DNA of 64,000 nt from Paenibacillus radicis (ex Xue et al. 2023) (GTDB lineage Bacteria; Bacillota; Bacilli; Paenibacillales; NBRC-103111). The DNA is taken from NCBI RefSeq assembly GCF_024722015.1, contig NZ_JANQBD010000027.1:53118-117117 (forward strand), given 5' to 3'. Every line of letters starts with the position of its first letter. Position 1 is the first letter of the stretch. This document shows positions 1 through 8,399 of this stretch, one piece after another. The notes beneath the pieces were generated by a model that worked only from the letters and a program-made list of their open reading frames with translations, was not told the DNA's origin and did not search any database. A program made the position numbers and the translations under genes.

Positions 1-666
1 CGTCTCTATCTTCTGGGGACATGTATGGGTGCTTTATTGATGCAAAGAAGGATATTGCCTTTACATGGAAGTGCTGTCGCGATTGATGGGAAGGCATATG
101 CCATAACCGGTGAATCAGGTGCTGGCAAATCAACACTTGCAGCCACATTCTTAAATCAAGGCTTTCAGCTTTTAACTGATGATGTAATAGCTATCTCCTT
201 CTCACCAGACCAGATTCCTTATGTTACTCCAGCCTATCCTCAGCAAAAGCTATGGCAGGAAAGCTTAAGTAATTTCGGTATGGAAACAAGTCAATATCGA
301 TCTATATATGGCAGGGAAAGCAAATATTGTGTTCCGGTAACCTCTAAGTACTGTATGGAGCCTTTACCGCTTGCAGGTATTTATGAGCTGGTAAAGACGG
401 AGAATTCCAAGATCGGTATCCGTCAGATCGACAAGCTCGAACGTTTTCAGACTCTCTTCTATCATACGTATCGTAATTTCCTTGTTCCAGGGTTGGGTTT
501 AATGGAATGGCATTTTAATATCTCCGCGACTATTATTAATCACATCGAAATATACCAATTAAGTCGACCGGCATCTGGCTTTTCGGCTCCTCAATTAGCA
601 GCTATCATTCAAGATACCTTAGATGGAGGCATATATCATGATCAAAAACCAAGGCATTTCGCTTGA
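1..666 (+). CDS. HPr kinase-like peptide kinase of a lasso peptide cluster (5' end cut by window)
   Basis: The reading frame is open to base 1, so the N-terminus is missing; 221 codons are visible. The sequence has the HprK-type LHGSAV motif, a P-loop GESGAGKST (about residues 37-45 of the visible part) and a following TDD pair that would bind metal. In paeninodin and pseudomycoidin clusters such kinases phosphorylate the C-terminal serine of the lasso precursor; that role is inferred here from the downstream PqqD-like, B2, nucleotidyltransferase and ABC genes. It overlaps the next gene by 29 bases, indicating translational coupling. A true HPr kinase of sugar regulation is unlikely given the context. 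Precursor and cyclase genes would lie left of the window. Confidence 0.82.
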   Translation, partial: RLYLLGTCMGALLMQRRILPLHGSAVAIDGKAYAITGESGAGKSTLAATFLNQGFQLLTDDVIAISFSPDQIPYVTPAYPQQKLWQESLSNFGMETSQYRSIYGRESKYCVPVTSKYCMEPLPLAGIYELVKTENSKIGIRQIDKLERFQTLFYHTYRNFLVPGLGLMEWHFNISATIINHIEIYQLSRPASGFSAPQLAAIIQDTLDGGIYHDQKPRHFA

Positions 667-943
667 TGATCTCATTGTACAAGGCAGTGGGAATATTGTA
701 AGTAATATGGGTGGAGAAAAAGTGATGCTCAGTGTTCAAAACGGAAAATATTACAACTTAGGTGAAATGGGCGGAGTTATATGGGATCTCATGAAGGAGC
801 CTATTTCAGTCACTCAACTCGTCTCAACTTTGGTAGCCGAGTATGATGTAGACCAAGCTACATGTGAGGGGCAAGTTATTTCTTTCTTAGAGACTGTACG
901 AAGAGAGAATTTAATCCAATTGGGAGATGAGGTCAACCGGTAG
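638..943 (+). CDS. PqqD-like lasso leader-binding protein (B1)
   Basis: A 101-residue protein of the PqqD/RRE fold, which binds the leader of a RiPP precursor and presents it to the maturation enzymes. Visible family signs are the short beta-rich N-terminal part with YYNLGEMGGVIWDLM and the helical tail ending in a FLETVRRENLI segment. An in-frame ATG at 623 exists, but TGGAGG at 624-629 is a good ribosome binding site for ATG 638, so 638 was chosen. It overlaps the kinase gene and is followed 18 bases later by the B2 protease gene, as in paeninodin-type clusters where B1 and B2 are separate genes. Confidence 0.85.
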   Translation: MIKNQGISLDDLIVQGSGNIVSNMGGEKVMLSVQNGKYYNLGEMGGVIWDLMKEPISVTQLVSTLVAEYDVDQATCEGQVISFLETVRRENLIQLGDEVNR

Positions 944-961
944 TCTCCTGAAGGTTGAAGA

Positions 962-1429
962 GTGGTGAAAGAAATGAGATTAGCGATAAAACTAAGAAAA
1001 TTTTTCTCGCTGGATTGGCGAACAATGCTTCTATTTATTGAGGCATTTATTTATTTGGGCTGGGCGCGATATCTTGTGTATCAGCCATTCAAGAAGATTG
1101 CACCTTCATTAGGCTCACATTTGGAGGAAACACCCCAAGCAACGAATGATAAGAACAAGGATGCTCTCAAAAATGTCCATTATGCGATTCATACAATAAG
1201 CAATCATACTTTTTGGGACAGCAAATGTTTAGTTAGAGCTTTTGCAGGCATGAGAATGCTGCAGCGGCGTGGGATAGAAAGCACGCTTTACCTAGGGACG
1301 GCCAAAGAGGAGTCAGGGAAAATGATTGCTCATGCATGGCTCCGCAGTGGCTCCTTTATAGTTACAGGGGTAGAAGGAATGGAGAGGTTTACAGTTGTGG
1401 GTACATTTGCCAGAAGGATAGGCAATTAA
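962..1429 (+). CDS. lasso peptide B2 leader protease (transglutaminase-like)
   Basis: 155 residues, the usual size of stand-alone B2 proteins, which remove the lasso leader with a cysteine protease of transglutaminase fold. The catalytic Cys (about residue 89, in the SKCLVRA segment) and His (about residue 124, in AHAWL) are visible; the third member of the triad is not obvious because the segment after the His reads SGSFIVTG. GTG at 962 was kept because GAAGG at 950-954 is a plausible ribosome binding site; GTG 965 and ATG 974 are in-frame alternatives. It would work with the PqqD-like protein encoded immediately upstream. Confidence 0.85.
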   Translation: MVKEMRLAIKLRKFFSLDWRTMLLFIEAFIYLGWARYLVYQPFKKIAPSLGSHLEETPQATNDKNKDALKNVHYAIHTISNHTFWDSKCLVRAFAGMRMLQRRGIESTLYLGTAKEESGKMIAHAWLRSGSFIVTGVEGMERFTVVGTFARRIGN

Positions 1430-1451
1430 TAAGTAGATCAAGGAGAATACG

Positions 1452-2639
1452 ATGGTTAACAATTATAATCTCAACTTGACGGTTCTCACCAAAGAGTTAA
1501 AGCTGTTGCTGTTTCTTATGAAAATGGAAAATGACGAAGAAGTGCTTCTTAACAATAAAAGGCTGTTTGAAGATATAGATTGGGGCCAATTTCTACAATT
1601 AGCCAGGCATCATCGAGTGCATCCTATCGTTTATACGGCGTTAAAAGGGGCAGATAAGAGCTGGATCCCCTCTAGTGTTGTCGAAGCCTTACGTATGGAC
1701 TATCAAAAAAGTACGTTTCAGATGCTCCATCTAAGCGGGGAAATGGAACAGCTATCCAAGCTATTTACTGAACATAAGATTCAATCAATGGTTCTGAAGG
1801 GCCCCATTCTTTCTCAAGATCTTTATGGGGATGTATCTCTTCGAACATCGAGAGATCTGGACATTCTGATTCCAATAGATGATTTGGATAACGCCGAAGC
1901 ACTACTCTTAAAGCTAGGATATGACAAGCTTGTGGAATTCTCTACAATCTTGAATGACTGGAGATGGAGGCATCATCATATCACCTTTATTCATCCAGTC
2001 AAAGGTGTAACCGTTGAAATACATTGGAGATTAAATCCAGGGCCTGCGAAGGAGCCGAGCTTTCATGAATTGTGGGAGAGGAGAAGGCTGAGCCCGCTAA
2101 CGAGCTTCCCCGTCTATTTCTTGGGTAAAGAGGATTTATTTTTTTACCTTGCTTCTCATGGAGCGCGGCACGGATGGTCACGTCTTCGTTGGTTAGCCGA
2201 TATGGATCGCATTGCGAAACAGAAGCTTGATTGGGGAAAGATCAATTGCCTAATGCAGCAATATAAATGCCTGCATGTAGGAGGTCAAACGATTATACTA
2301 GCATCTCAGCTTCTGAATACTCCAATTATCACAGAAATGAAGCCACTGCTAGCAGCGAGTAATTCCATGAGGCTGGCTCAGGATGCTATATTTTATTTGA
2401 AGGAAATGATCAATCTACATACGATTCCTGTACCGCAGCATGTATCCGATTATCACAAGCGCCATCTATTTTCCCTGATGTCTTTTCAAAACAAAATATT
2501 ATTTGTTATGAGTTTTTTTTATCCTTATCCTGAGGATGCCCAAACGTTGCCGCTGCCCAAAGCATTTCATTTCTTGTATTTTCCGCTGCGTCCCATTCTA
2601 TGGGCTTGGAGGAAGACGAGGAAGTACGCATTACCATAG
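1452..2639 (+). CDS. nucleotidyltransferase-family protein of the lasso cluster
   Basis: 395 residues. The MVLKGP segment followed by SRDLDILI (about residues 134-141) is the characteristic core of the nucleotidyltransferase_5-like family found next to HprK-like kinases in Bacillales lasso clusters. In pseudomycoidin biosynthesis a homologue further modifies the phosphorylated peptide; the donor used here cannot be read from sequence. It lies between the B2 gene and the ABC exporter on the same strand. The product at 40124-41248 is a diverged paralogue with the same core motif. Confidence 0.78.
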   Translation: MVNNYNLNLTVLTKELKLLLFLMKMENDEEVLLNNKRLFEDIDWGQFLQLARHHRVHPIVYTALKGADKSWIPSSVVEALRMDYQKSTFQMLHLSGEMEQLSKLFTEHKIQSMVLKGPILSQDLYGDVSLRTSRDLDILIPIDDLDNAEALLLKLGYDKLVEFSTILNDWRWRHHHITFIHPVKGVTVEIHWRLNPGPAKEPSFHELWERRRLSPLTSFPVYFLGKEDLFFYLASHGARHGWSRLRWLADMDRIAKQKLDWGKINCLMQQYKCLHVGGQTIILASQLLNTPIITEMKPLLAASNSMRLAQDAIFYLKEMINLHTIPVPQHVSDYHKRHLFSLMSFQNKILFVMSFFYPYPEDAQTLPLPKAFHFLYFPLRPILWAWRKTRKYALP

Positions 2640-2735
2640 AGAAGGCTTACGAAGTCAACTTTCTTAAGGAAAGTTCAGTTAATGCTTGCGATGCAAAGTT
2701 CCGCTAAAGCGTAACTTTTAGGAGGATTCAAGGAA

Positions 2736-4553
2736 ATGAAGCATATCTTATATCTTACAAAGAAATTACACCGTTATGCAGGAACCATTCTTTATATAAA
2801 TCTCTTAGGTATGGTTATCATCAGCTTACTTGAGGGTATAGGAATCTTTTTATTATTTCCTCTGCTTAGTATGAGCGGCTTTCTAAATGTAACTGCTGGA
2901 GCCAATCCAATTTGGGGGCTTTTCGACTTCCTGCAAACCATCCCTAAGGCATGGGGGCTACCTCTTGTTTTAGGATTATATACCTTATTGGCTGTAAGCC
3001 AGACACTGCTGCAGCGAAATCTTACTATTCGAGAGGTTAAGATCCATACCGGTTTTCTTAACCACTTAAGATTAGAAACATATCGCTCATTGCTGCAGGC
3101 CAATTGGGATTTTTTTATCAAAAAGAGAAAATCCGATCTTATTAATTCTTTAACAACAGAGCTAGGGCGTGTTGGTGGCGGGCTGCGTATGCTGCTGCAA
3201 TTCATTGCTTCGCTGATTTTTACATTCATCCAGATAGGTATTGCTTTCTGGCTTTCTTCAAGTTTAACCCTTTTTGTATTAGGCTGTGGTTTATTGCTTG
3301 CCCTCTTTTCCAGAAAATACATTAAAAAATCCAATATTTTGGGGAATCAAACATCCGAGCTATCGCAAAGCTACCTTGCGGGAATTACGGAACACTTTAA
3401 CGGAATTAAAGATATAAAAAGTAATATGCTGGAAGAATCCCGCTATCAGTGGTTGCTTTCATGGTGCCGCCAGATTGAACAAGAAAGAATAGAAAATTTT
3501 AAATTGAAATCCAATAGTCAGCTTTTTTATAAGATTTCCATGGCTATCATCGTTGCCGGCTTTATTTTCTTTTCTGTGACTATGTTTCACTCCCAATTAG
3601 AACAACTGATACTGATTATTCTCATCTTTTCCCGGCTATGGCCGAGATTTACGAGCATACAGTCTAATTTGGAGGAGATCGCTTCTTGCAGCGCTGCCTT
3701 TAATGCTTTGATCAGTTTACAGAAGGAGTGTAATGGTGCAAGGGAGTTGGAGAATATAAACCACAGCAACAATAAGGTTAAGCCGATTCAAATTAAGCAT
3801 GGGCTAGAATGCAGTAAAGTGCATTTTCGGTATAATCCCAGTGTAGCCACTTACTCTCTCCAAGATATTAGTTTACAGATCCCGGCCAATTGCATGACAG
3901 CTATCGTAGGCCGTTCGGGTGCAGGTAAAAGCACTTTAATTGATATCATAATGGGGTTATTGAAGCCAGAAAGCGGAATGGTTTTAATAGATGGAGCACC
4001 TCTGAACCGGGATAATTTATTATCGTTAAGAAGATCCATTAGCTATATTCCACAGGATCCCTTCTTATTTAATGGAAGTATCAAAGAAAACATGCAAATC
4101 ATTGAGCCTGATGCAACTGAAGCACAAATGTGGGAAGCGTTGGAATTTGCAGCAGCGGCTGAGTTTGTAGGCAGACTTCCATTCGGCATGGATACTCTAA
4201 TTGGCGATAGAGGAATAAGACTTTCTGGAGGAGAACGGCAGAGGCTTGTTCTAGCTCGGGCCATATTAAGAAAACCAGCCATTCTGGTGTTAGATGAAGC
4301 AACAAGTGCGCTTGATACGGAGAATGAAACAAAAATTCAGGGTGCACTGGATAAGCTTAGAGGAACGATGACCATTATCGTGATAGCCCACCGGTTATCT
4401 ACTGTTCGCAATGCGGATCAGGTAATTGTATTGGATCAAGGGAAAATTATTCAAAAGGGTGCGTTTAACCAACTGGCGAAGGAAAAGGAAGGATTATTTT
4501 CAAGCTTACTGGGAAATCAAATGAGGGATTCAAAAGTCATTTCTTTAAGATAA
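2736..4553 (+). CDS. ABC exporter of the lasso cluster (permease-ATPase fusion)
   Basis: 605 residues: about 330 residues of membrane domain followed by an ATPase domain with Walker A GRSGAGKST, signature LSGGERQRL, Walker B ILVLDEATSALD and the IAHRLS switch. There is no N-terminal C39 peptidase domain, consistent with leader removal by the separate B2 protein. Its likely role is export of, and self-protection from, the modified lasso peptide. The start is fixed by TAGGAGGATT at 2720-2729. The 96-base gap before it contains a short AACTTTC/GAAAGTT hairpin. It is the last gene before the EPS promoter. Confidence 0.88.
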   Translation: MKHILYLTKKLHRYAGTILYINLLGMVIISLLEGIGIFLLFPLLSMSGFLNVTAGANPIWGLFDFLQTIPKAWGLPLVLGLYTLLAVSQTLLQRNLTIREVKIHTGFLNHLRLETYRSLLQANWDFFIKKRKSDLINSLTTELGRVGGGLRMLLQFIASLIFTFIQIGIAFWLSSSLTLFVLGCGLLLALFSRKYIKKSNILGNQTSELSQSYLAGITEHFNGIKDIKSNMLEESRYQWLLSWCRQIEQERIENFKLKSNSQLFYKISMAIIVAGFIFFSVTMFHSQLEQLILIILIFSRLWPRFTSIQSNLEEIASCSAAFNALISLQKECNGARELENINHSNNKVKPIQIKHGLECSKVHFRYNPSVATYSLQDISLQIPANCMTAIVGRSGAGKSTLIDIIMGLLKPESGMVLIDGAPLNRDNLLSLRRSISYIPQDPFLFNGSIKENMQIIEPDATEAQMWEALEFAAAAEFVGRLPFGMDTLIGDRGIRLSGGERQRLVLARAILRKPAILVLDEATSALDTENETKIQGALDKLRGTMTIIVIAHRLSTVRNADQVIVLDQGKIIQKGAFNQLAKEKEGLFSSLLGNQMRDSKVISLR

Positions 4554-4570
4554 TGATGGGAAATATTGTA

Positions 4571-4599
4571 TTGACACGTTCTCTATAAAGAACTAATAT
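4571..4599 (+). promoter_or_regulatory. sigma-A promoter of EPS operon 1 with SinR-type operator in the spacer
   Basis: TTGACA at 4571-4576 and TAATAT at 4594-4599 are 17 bases apart. The spacer holds the 16-base inverted repeat GTTCTCTATAAAGAAC (4578-4593), two facing copies of the B. subtilis SinR heptamer GTTCTYT. The same arrangement occurs at 21345-21373. SinR binding is inference from consensus and from the sinR-like genes at 34761 and 35532. Confidence 0.85.
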
Positions 4600-4650
4600 A
4601 AGATTGTAAGCAGCGAAATATAGTTCAGTGGAAAAAATTTTTGCGTCATC

Positions 4651-4666
4651 GTTCTATATATAGAAC
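4651..4666. promoter_or_regulatory. second SinR-type palindrome upstream of EPS operon 1
   Basis: GTTCTATATATAGAAC is a perfect 16-base palindrome with GTTCT half-sites, 57 bases downstream of the first operator. A related site occupies the equivalent place at 21495-21510. It may strengthen repression cooperatively. Confidence 0.65.
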
Positions 4667-4693
4667 GACATGCAATGGAGTTTATTATATTTT

Positions 4694-4806
4694 GGTGATG
4701 TCTCCTAACCATTATCGATGGAGGCACTCGATCATGCTGTGGGTTGAAATAAACCTTAGACGCCAGTCGTCGGTAGTGTGGTGTGAGGGAGGGTTAGATG
4801 CCCTGC
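4694..4806 (+). ncRNA. EAR/epsC-type leader RNA, copy 1
   Basis: About 113 bases that closely match 21543-21654 (long identical blocks such as GGTGATGTCTCCT, CATGCTGTGGGTTGAAATA and GTGTGGTGTGAGG) although the flanks differ. Recognisable helices are TCTCC with GGAGG and GACG with CGTC (4759-4762/4768-4771). Its position in the 5' leader of an EPS operon, with the second copy directly upstream of an epsC gene, suggests the eps-associated RNA (EAR) that promotes transcription antitermination in eps operons. The family assignment rests on context and conserved structure; a covariance-model search was not possible. Confidence 0.62.
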
Positions 4807-4809
4807 TTT

Positions 4810-4860
4810 AAAGTTTTTAACTATGTGATTTTTGATAAAGACCCTGTAGTTAAGAACTTT
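4810..4860 (+). terminator. terminator-like hairpin after leader RNA copy 1
   Basis: AAAGTTTTTAACTA (4810-4823) pairs with TAGTTAAGAACTTT (4847-4860) over 14 bases with one G-U pair. The following AATCAAACAG lacks a U tract, so this copy may be a weak or degenerate attenuator compared with 21656-21720. Confidence 0.5.
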
Positions 4861-4897
4861 AATCAAACAGTAACATTTGAGAATAGGTGGTTAAAGG

Positions 4898-5536
4898 ATG
4901 TCGGGATTATTAATACTTGGCGCTGGGGGACTTGGTAAGGTTATTGCCGAAATTGCTGTGTTGATGGGGAAATGGGAGAGGATAGCTTTTCTGGATGACA
5001 GGGTCGAGCTCAAGGAAGTCATGGGTTTCCCTGTGATTGGCAAGCTTACAGATTTGGATTCTTATATCAAGGATTACAATAATGCCTTTGTAGCCATAGG
5101 TCATAATCATACAAGATTAATGTGGCTGCAACTGATCGGAATTTCCGGATTTATTATTCCTGCATTAATTCATCCGTTAAGCATAGTAAGCAAGTTTAGT
5201 TCCATAGGTGAAGGCACTGCCGTAATGGCGGGGGCCGTAATTAATACAGATGCTACTATAGGCAGAGGCTGTATTATCAATACGTGTGCAAGCATAGATC
5301 ATGATTGTACTCTGGAGGATGGGATTCATGTTTCTCCTGGAGCACGTGTCAGCGGCACAGTAAACATTGGTCGATGCAGCTGGGTATGTGTTGGTTCGAC
5401 TATTGCTAATGATATTAGAATTGGCAGTCATGTTATTGTTGCAGCAGGAGCGGTTGTCGTTCGCAATGTACCCGATAATGTTATGGTAGCCGGAGTACCT
5501 GCAATGCTAAAAAAGGTGATAGCTGTCAGGAATTGA
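4898..5536 (+). CDS. epsM: EpsM/NeuD-family sugar O/N-acetyltransferase
   Basis: 212 residues. The N-terminal LILGAGGLGK nucleotide-binding segment followed by a left-handed beta-helix of hexapeptide repeats (IGEGTAVMAGAVINTDATIG onward) is typical of the NeuD/PglD/EpsM family, which acetylates the amino sugar of a UDP-linked precursor. With epsC (21786) and epsN (31726) it would complete the route from UDP-GlcNAc to a UDP-diacetylbacillosamine-type donor; that pathway is inferred from the gene set. AGGTGG at 4885-4890 precedes ATG 4898. It is the first gene of EPS operon 1, separate from its pathway partners in operon 2. Confidence 0.82.
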   Translation: MSGLLILGAGGLGKVIAEIAVLMGKWERIAFLDDRVELKEVMGFPVIGKLTDLDSYIKDYNNAFVAIGHNHTRLMWLQLIGISGFIIPALIHPLSIVSKFSSIGEGTAVMAGAVINTDATIGRGCIINTCASIDHDCTLEDGIHVSPGARVSGTVNIGRCSWVCVGSTIANDIRIGSHVIVAAGAVVVRNVPDNVMVAGVPAMLKKVIAVRN

Positions 5537-5576
5537 TGAGGGGCTGTACGTATATCATGAGGTGGTGATGTTAGGC

Positions 5577-5732
5577 ATGATAATGGTTTATTGCATGAAA
5601 TGCCAAAAGTTGGTTGATGAAAAGCTGGCTGTCGGAATAATGAAAACCGGTTTCTATAAAAAAGATATTCCTGTTGCATTACAATGCGTCGATTGCATTG
5701 AGAACGGAAACAGAAAGCAAGAATCTTCCTGA
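5577..5732 (+). CDS. 51-residue zinc-ribbon-like microprotein in the EPS operon
   Basis: A short frame with two CxxC pairs (CMKC near residue 6 and CVDC near residue 37) separated by about 28 residues, the spacing of a zinc ribbon. GAGGTGG at 5559-5565 serves as ribosome binding site; ATG 5577 gives 51 residues, and ATG 5568 in the same frame is an alternative. The stop at 5730-5732 lies 13 bases before the next start, so it fits the operon. The alternative frame starting at 5674 is the 5' extension of the glycosyltransferase and lacks a ribosome binding site. Function unknown; metal or partner-protein binding is a guess. Confidence 0.55.
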   Translation: MIMVYCMKCQKLVDEKLAVGIMKTGFYKKDIPVALQCVDCIENGNRKQESS

Positions 5733-5745
5733 AGGAGAAATTATT

Positions 5746-6480
5746 ATGGACGCGAGTAAGGATAAAATCGACAAAATTCTTCATTATTGTTGGTTTGGCG
5801 GGAAAGAAAAACCTGACATAGTAAAACGATGTATGGATAGCTGGAAGCAAAATTTATCGAACTATGAAATCATCGAGTGGAATGAGGATAACTTTGATAT
5901 TAGTTCTATTACATACGTAAGAGAGGCTTACGAAGCAAGGAAATTTGCATTTGTCAGTGATTACGTAAGAGTATATGCCTTATATCATTTTGGCGGAATT
6001 TACCTGGATACAGATGTTGAGGTATTCAAACCCTTCGATGATTTATTGCATCATGATTCGTTCTGGGGGTTTGAGCAAGAGAATTATGTGGCTACAAGCA
6101 CGATAGGCGCGGCTAAAGGGAATCAACTGATAAAGACATTTTTAGATTCATATGAGCAAAAAGCTTTTATCAAGGATGATGGCACACAGGATGACTTAAC
6201 GAATGTGGCTATCATAACCCGAATCCTTCAAGACATAGGCGTTAAAGCTAATGGAGAATATCAAGAATTAGAGGGTTTAGCAGCATTTTATCCTCAAACT
6301 TACTTTTCTCCCTATGATTATATCAACTGCAGAAAGTTTATAACTGCGGACACTTATGCTATGCACCATTTTCACAAAAGCTGGCTGCCGCCTAAAGCGA
6401 GATTGAAAAGTCGAGTCAAGCTGGCATTAGCCAAAATTATTGGTGGCGACAATATTGCAAGACTGAGGAAGTACATATAG
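5746..6480 (+). CDS. capsular-polysaccharide glycosyltransferase, GT32-like (DXD type)
   Basis: 244 residues starting IDKILHYCWFGG, with DYVRVYALYHFGGIYLDTDVE containing the DxD metal/nucleotide-sugar motif; this is the GT32-like family of capsular and EPS glycosyltransferases. ATG 5746 was chosen because GAAGGAGA (5731-5738) is correctly spaced; the upstream in-frame ATG at 5674 lacks one. Sugar specificity is not predictable. A paralogue with the same start and DTDVEV motif lies at 16402-17154 in the same operon. Confidence 0.85.
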   Translation: MDASKDKIDKILHYCWFGGKEKPDIVKRCMDSWKQNLSNYEIIEWNEDNFDISSITYVREAYEARKFAFVSDYVRVYALYHFGGIYLDTDVEVFKPFDDLLHHDSFWGFEQENYVATSTIGAAKGNQLIKTFLDSYEQKAFIKDDGTQDDLTNVAIITRILQDIGVKANGEYQELEGLAAFYPQTYFSPYDYINCRKFITADTYAMHHFHKSWLPPKARLKSRVKLALAKIIGGDNIARLRKYI

Positions 6481-6505
6481 ATGCCGCTTTTTAAGGAGAA
6501 TGAAC

Positions 6506-7138
6506 ATGGTACACCTATTGAAAAAAATAATGTCGGTACTTGCGGCTGAATGTCGTACAAGGGGTGTTTATTTAACCTTAATTATGAATATCTCTCATGT
6601 AATAGGCTTCGTCAGAGGCTGCTTATTCAAGCTGCTGTATTTCAAAAATATTCGATCCTCCTTATTCTCTCTTCAGGCCCATAGCAGAATTGAGATTTTT
6701 AACAAGAAATCCAGAGTCTACATAGGGAAATTTGTTTTTATAAGAAAAAATGCAAGCATCCGGGTAGATTTTAACGGGGAGCTCACGATTGAAGAAAAGG
6801 TTTTTATCAATGATAACTGCAACATTAATTGTGTGAATAAAGTATGGATTGGCAGAAATACCAAAATTGCTCCTAACGTGTGTATAAATGATCATGATCA
6901 TAATTATAAAAATACGGCAGATGGCCACCTGATAATGGGTGAGGTCATAATTGGGGAGAATGTTTGGATTGGTTCCAATGTAGTTGTTCTGAAGGATACC
7001 ACTATAGGGGATAATGCCGTGATTGCAGCTGGGAGCGTTGTTAAGGGAAATGTCCCCGCTAATACTCTTTTTCTTAACAAGAGAGAAAATAAATGCATAC
7101 CGTACGGTGTATCCAAACCATTATCTGAGGTTATCTAA
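6506..7138 (+). CDS. hexapeptide-repeat acyltransferase (EPS O-acetylation)
   Basis: 210 residues. A left-handed beta-helix acyltransferase: IGKFVFIRKNASI, IGRNTKIAPNVCINDHDHN and VWIGSNVVVLKDTTIGDNAVIAAGSVV are hexapeptide-repeat stretches, with the H-D-H cluster typical of acetyl-CoA-dependent transferases of this group. It probably adds acetyl groups to the EPS or its precursor. AAGGAG at 6493-6498 fits ATG 6506 rather than the ATG at 6500. It is followed 32 bases later by a glycosyltransferase. Confidence 0.8.
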   Translation: MVHLLKKIMSVLAAECRTRGVYLTLIMNISHVIGFVRGCLFKLLYFKNIRSSLFSLQAHSRIEIFNKKSRVYIGKFVFIRKNASIRVDFNGELTIEEKVFINDNCNINCVNKVWIGRNTKIAPNVCINDHDHNYKNTADGHLIMGEVIIGENVWIGSNVVVLKDTTIGDNAVIAAGSVVKGNVPANTLFLNKRENKCIPYGVSKPLSEVI

Positions 7139-7170
7139 GGAGAACACTACATGAATTAGAGGGGAAAAAT

Positions 7171-8397
7171 ATGAAGAAGAATATTTTAATTTCTGTTTAT
7201 GATATGGAAATTGGCGGTATTGAAAGAAGCTTAATTAACATGCTGGAAAGCTTTGATTATGACAGGTATAAGGTCGATTTATTCATTTGTAATCATGCAG
7301 GTGACTTCATGAGCCTAATACCTAAGCAAGTTCATGTGCTGCCGCAAATCCACAACTACTCGGTTTATAGAAAGCCCATACTTCAATGTATAAAAGAAGG
7401 CCATTATTCGACCTCGATCATAAGAGTCTTGTGCAAATATATAGCCAAAATTAAAGCTTTGTTCAGAAATTTGAAAGAAGGCTCCGGGTATATTCAAATG
7501 CAGCTTGTTTCCAAGTACACCTCTTATTGGATGCCCAAAATAGCTCAGAAGTATGATCTCGCCATCAGCTACGCATGGCCTCATGACCTCATTGCTCAAA
7601 AAGTAACGGCGGATAGGAAAATTGCCTGGATTCATACCGATTACAGCGAGCTGGAAATCGATAATAAACTGGATTTGAATGTTTGGAATAAATTTGATTC
7701 CATAGCGGCGGTTTCGGAGGCTTGCAGCAGCTCCTTTCTGACGGTATATCCTTCTCTGGAAAAAAAAGTGATAGTGGTGGAAAACATAACTTCACCTGCA
7801 TTCATTAAAAAAATGGCTGCGGAGACCAACTCTATCCCTAAGAATACAGCTGAGGCTTTTCATATTGTATCCGTGGGCCGATTGTCCTTTGTGAAAGGCT
7901 TTGATATGGCGGTTGAAGCCTTGAAGAAGCTTCATGTTAAAGGATATACGAATATTAAATGGTATGTCATTGGTTATGGCGGGTATGAAAATGAACTGAA
8001 ACAAATAATAGCTGGTTTTAAATTGGAGGATAGCTTCATCCTGCTGGGGAAGCAAACCAACCCGTATCCATATATCCAGGCCTGTGATTTATATGTGCAG
8101 CCTTCCAGATATGAGGGGAAAGCCGTTACTGTTACGGAGGCCCAAATATTAGGAAAGCCTATACTGATAACTAATTACCCGACAGCGAAAAGTCAAGTTG
8201 AAGATGGTGTGGACGGGTACATTTGTGAATTAAGTGTCGATGGAATTGTTGAAGGCGTACAGAAATTTGTTGAAAACGATGAATTAAGGAGAACGCTAAC
8301 GGATCGAATAAAAGATAAGGATTATAGCAATACATTCGAGCTGGATAAGCTGTACGAAATCATGGAGGATGTAAGGCTTAGCAAAGGTGTGATATAA
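7171..8397 (+). CDS. glycosyltransferase family 4
   Basis: 408 residues. The N-terminal GGIERSLINML segment, VGRLSFVKGFDMAVEA in the middle and QPSRYEGKAVTVTEA near the C-terminus (E-x7-E type nucleotide-sugar site) define a GT4 retaining glycosyltransferase of GT-B fold. Sequence order and length match the two GT4 genes at 10621 and 11824, suggesting duplication within the operon. It is two bases from the next gene. Cytoplasmic addition of a sugar to the undecaprenyl-linked repeat unit is inferred. Confidence 0.85.
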   Translation: MKKNILISVYDMEIGGIERSLINMLESFDYDRYKVDLFICNHAGDFMSLIPKQVHVLPQIHNYSVYRKPILQCIKEGHYSTSIIRVLCKYIAKIKALFRNLKEGSGYIQMQLVSKYTSYWMPKIAQKYDLAISYAWPHDLIAQKVTADRKIAWIHTDYSELEIDNKLDLNVWNKFDSIAAVSEACSSSFLTVYPSLEKKVIVVENITSPAFIKKMAAETNSIPKNTAEAFHIVSVGRLSFVKGFDMAVEALKKLHVKGYTNIKWYVIGYGGYENELKQIIAGFKLEDSFILLGKQTNPYPYIQACDLYVQPSRYEGKAVTVTEAQILGKPILITNYPTAKSQVEDGVDGYICELSVDGIVEGVQKFVENDELRRTLTDRIKDKDYSNTFELDKLYEIMEDVRLSKGVI

Positions 8398-8399
8398 CG

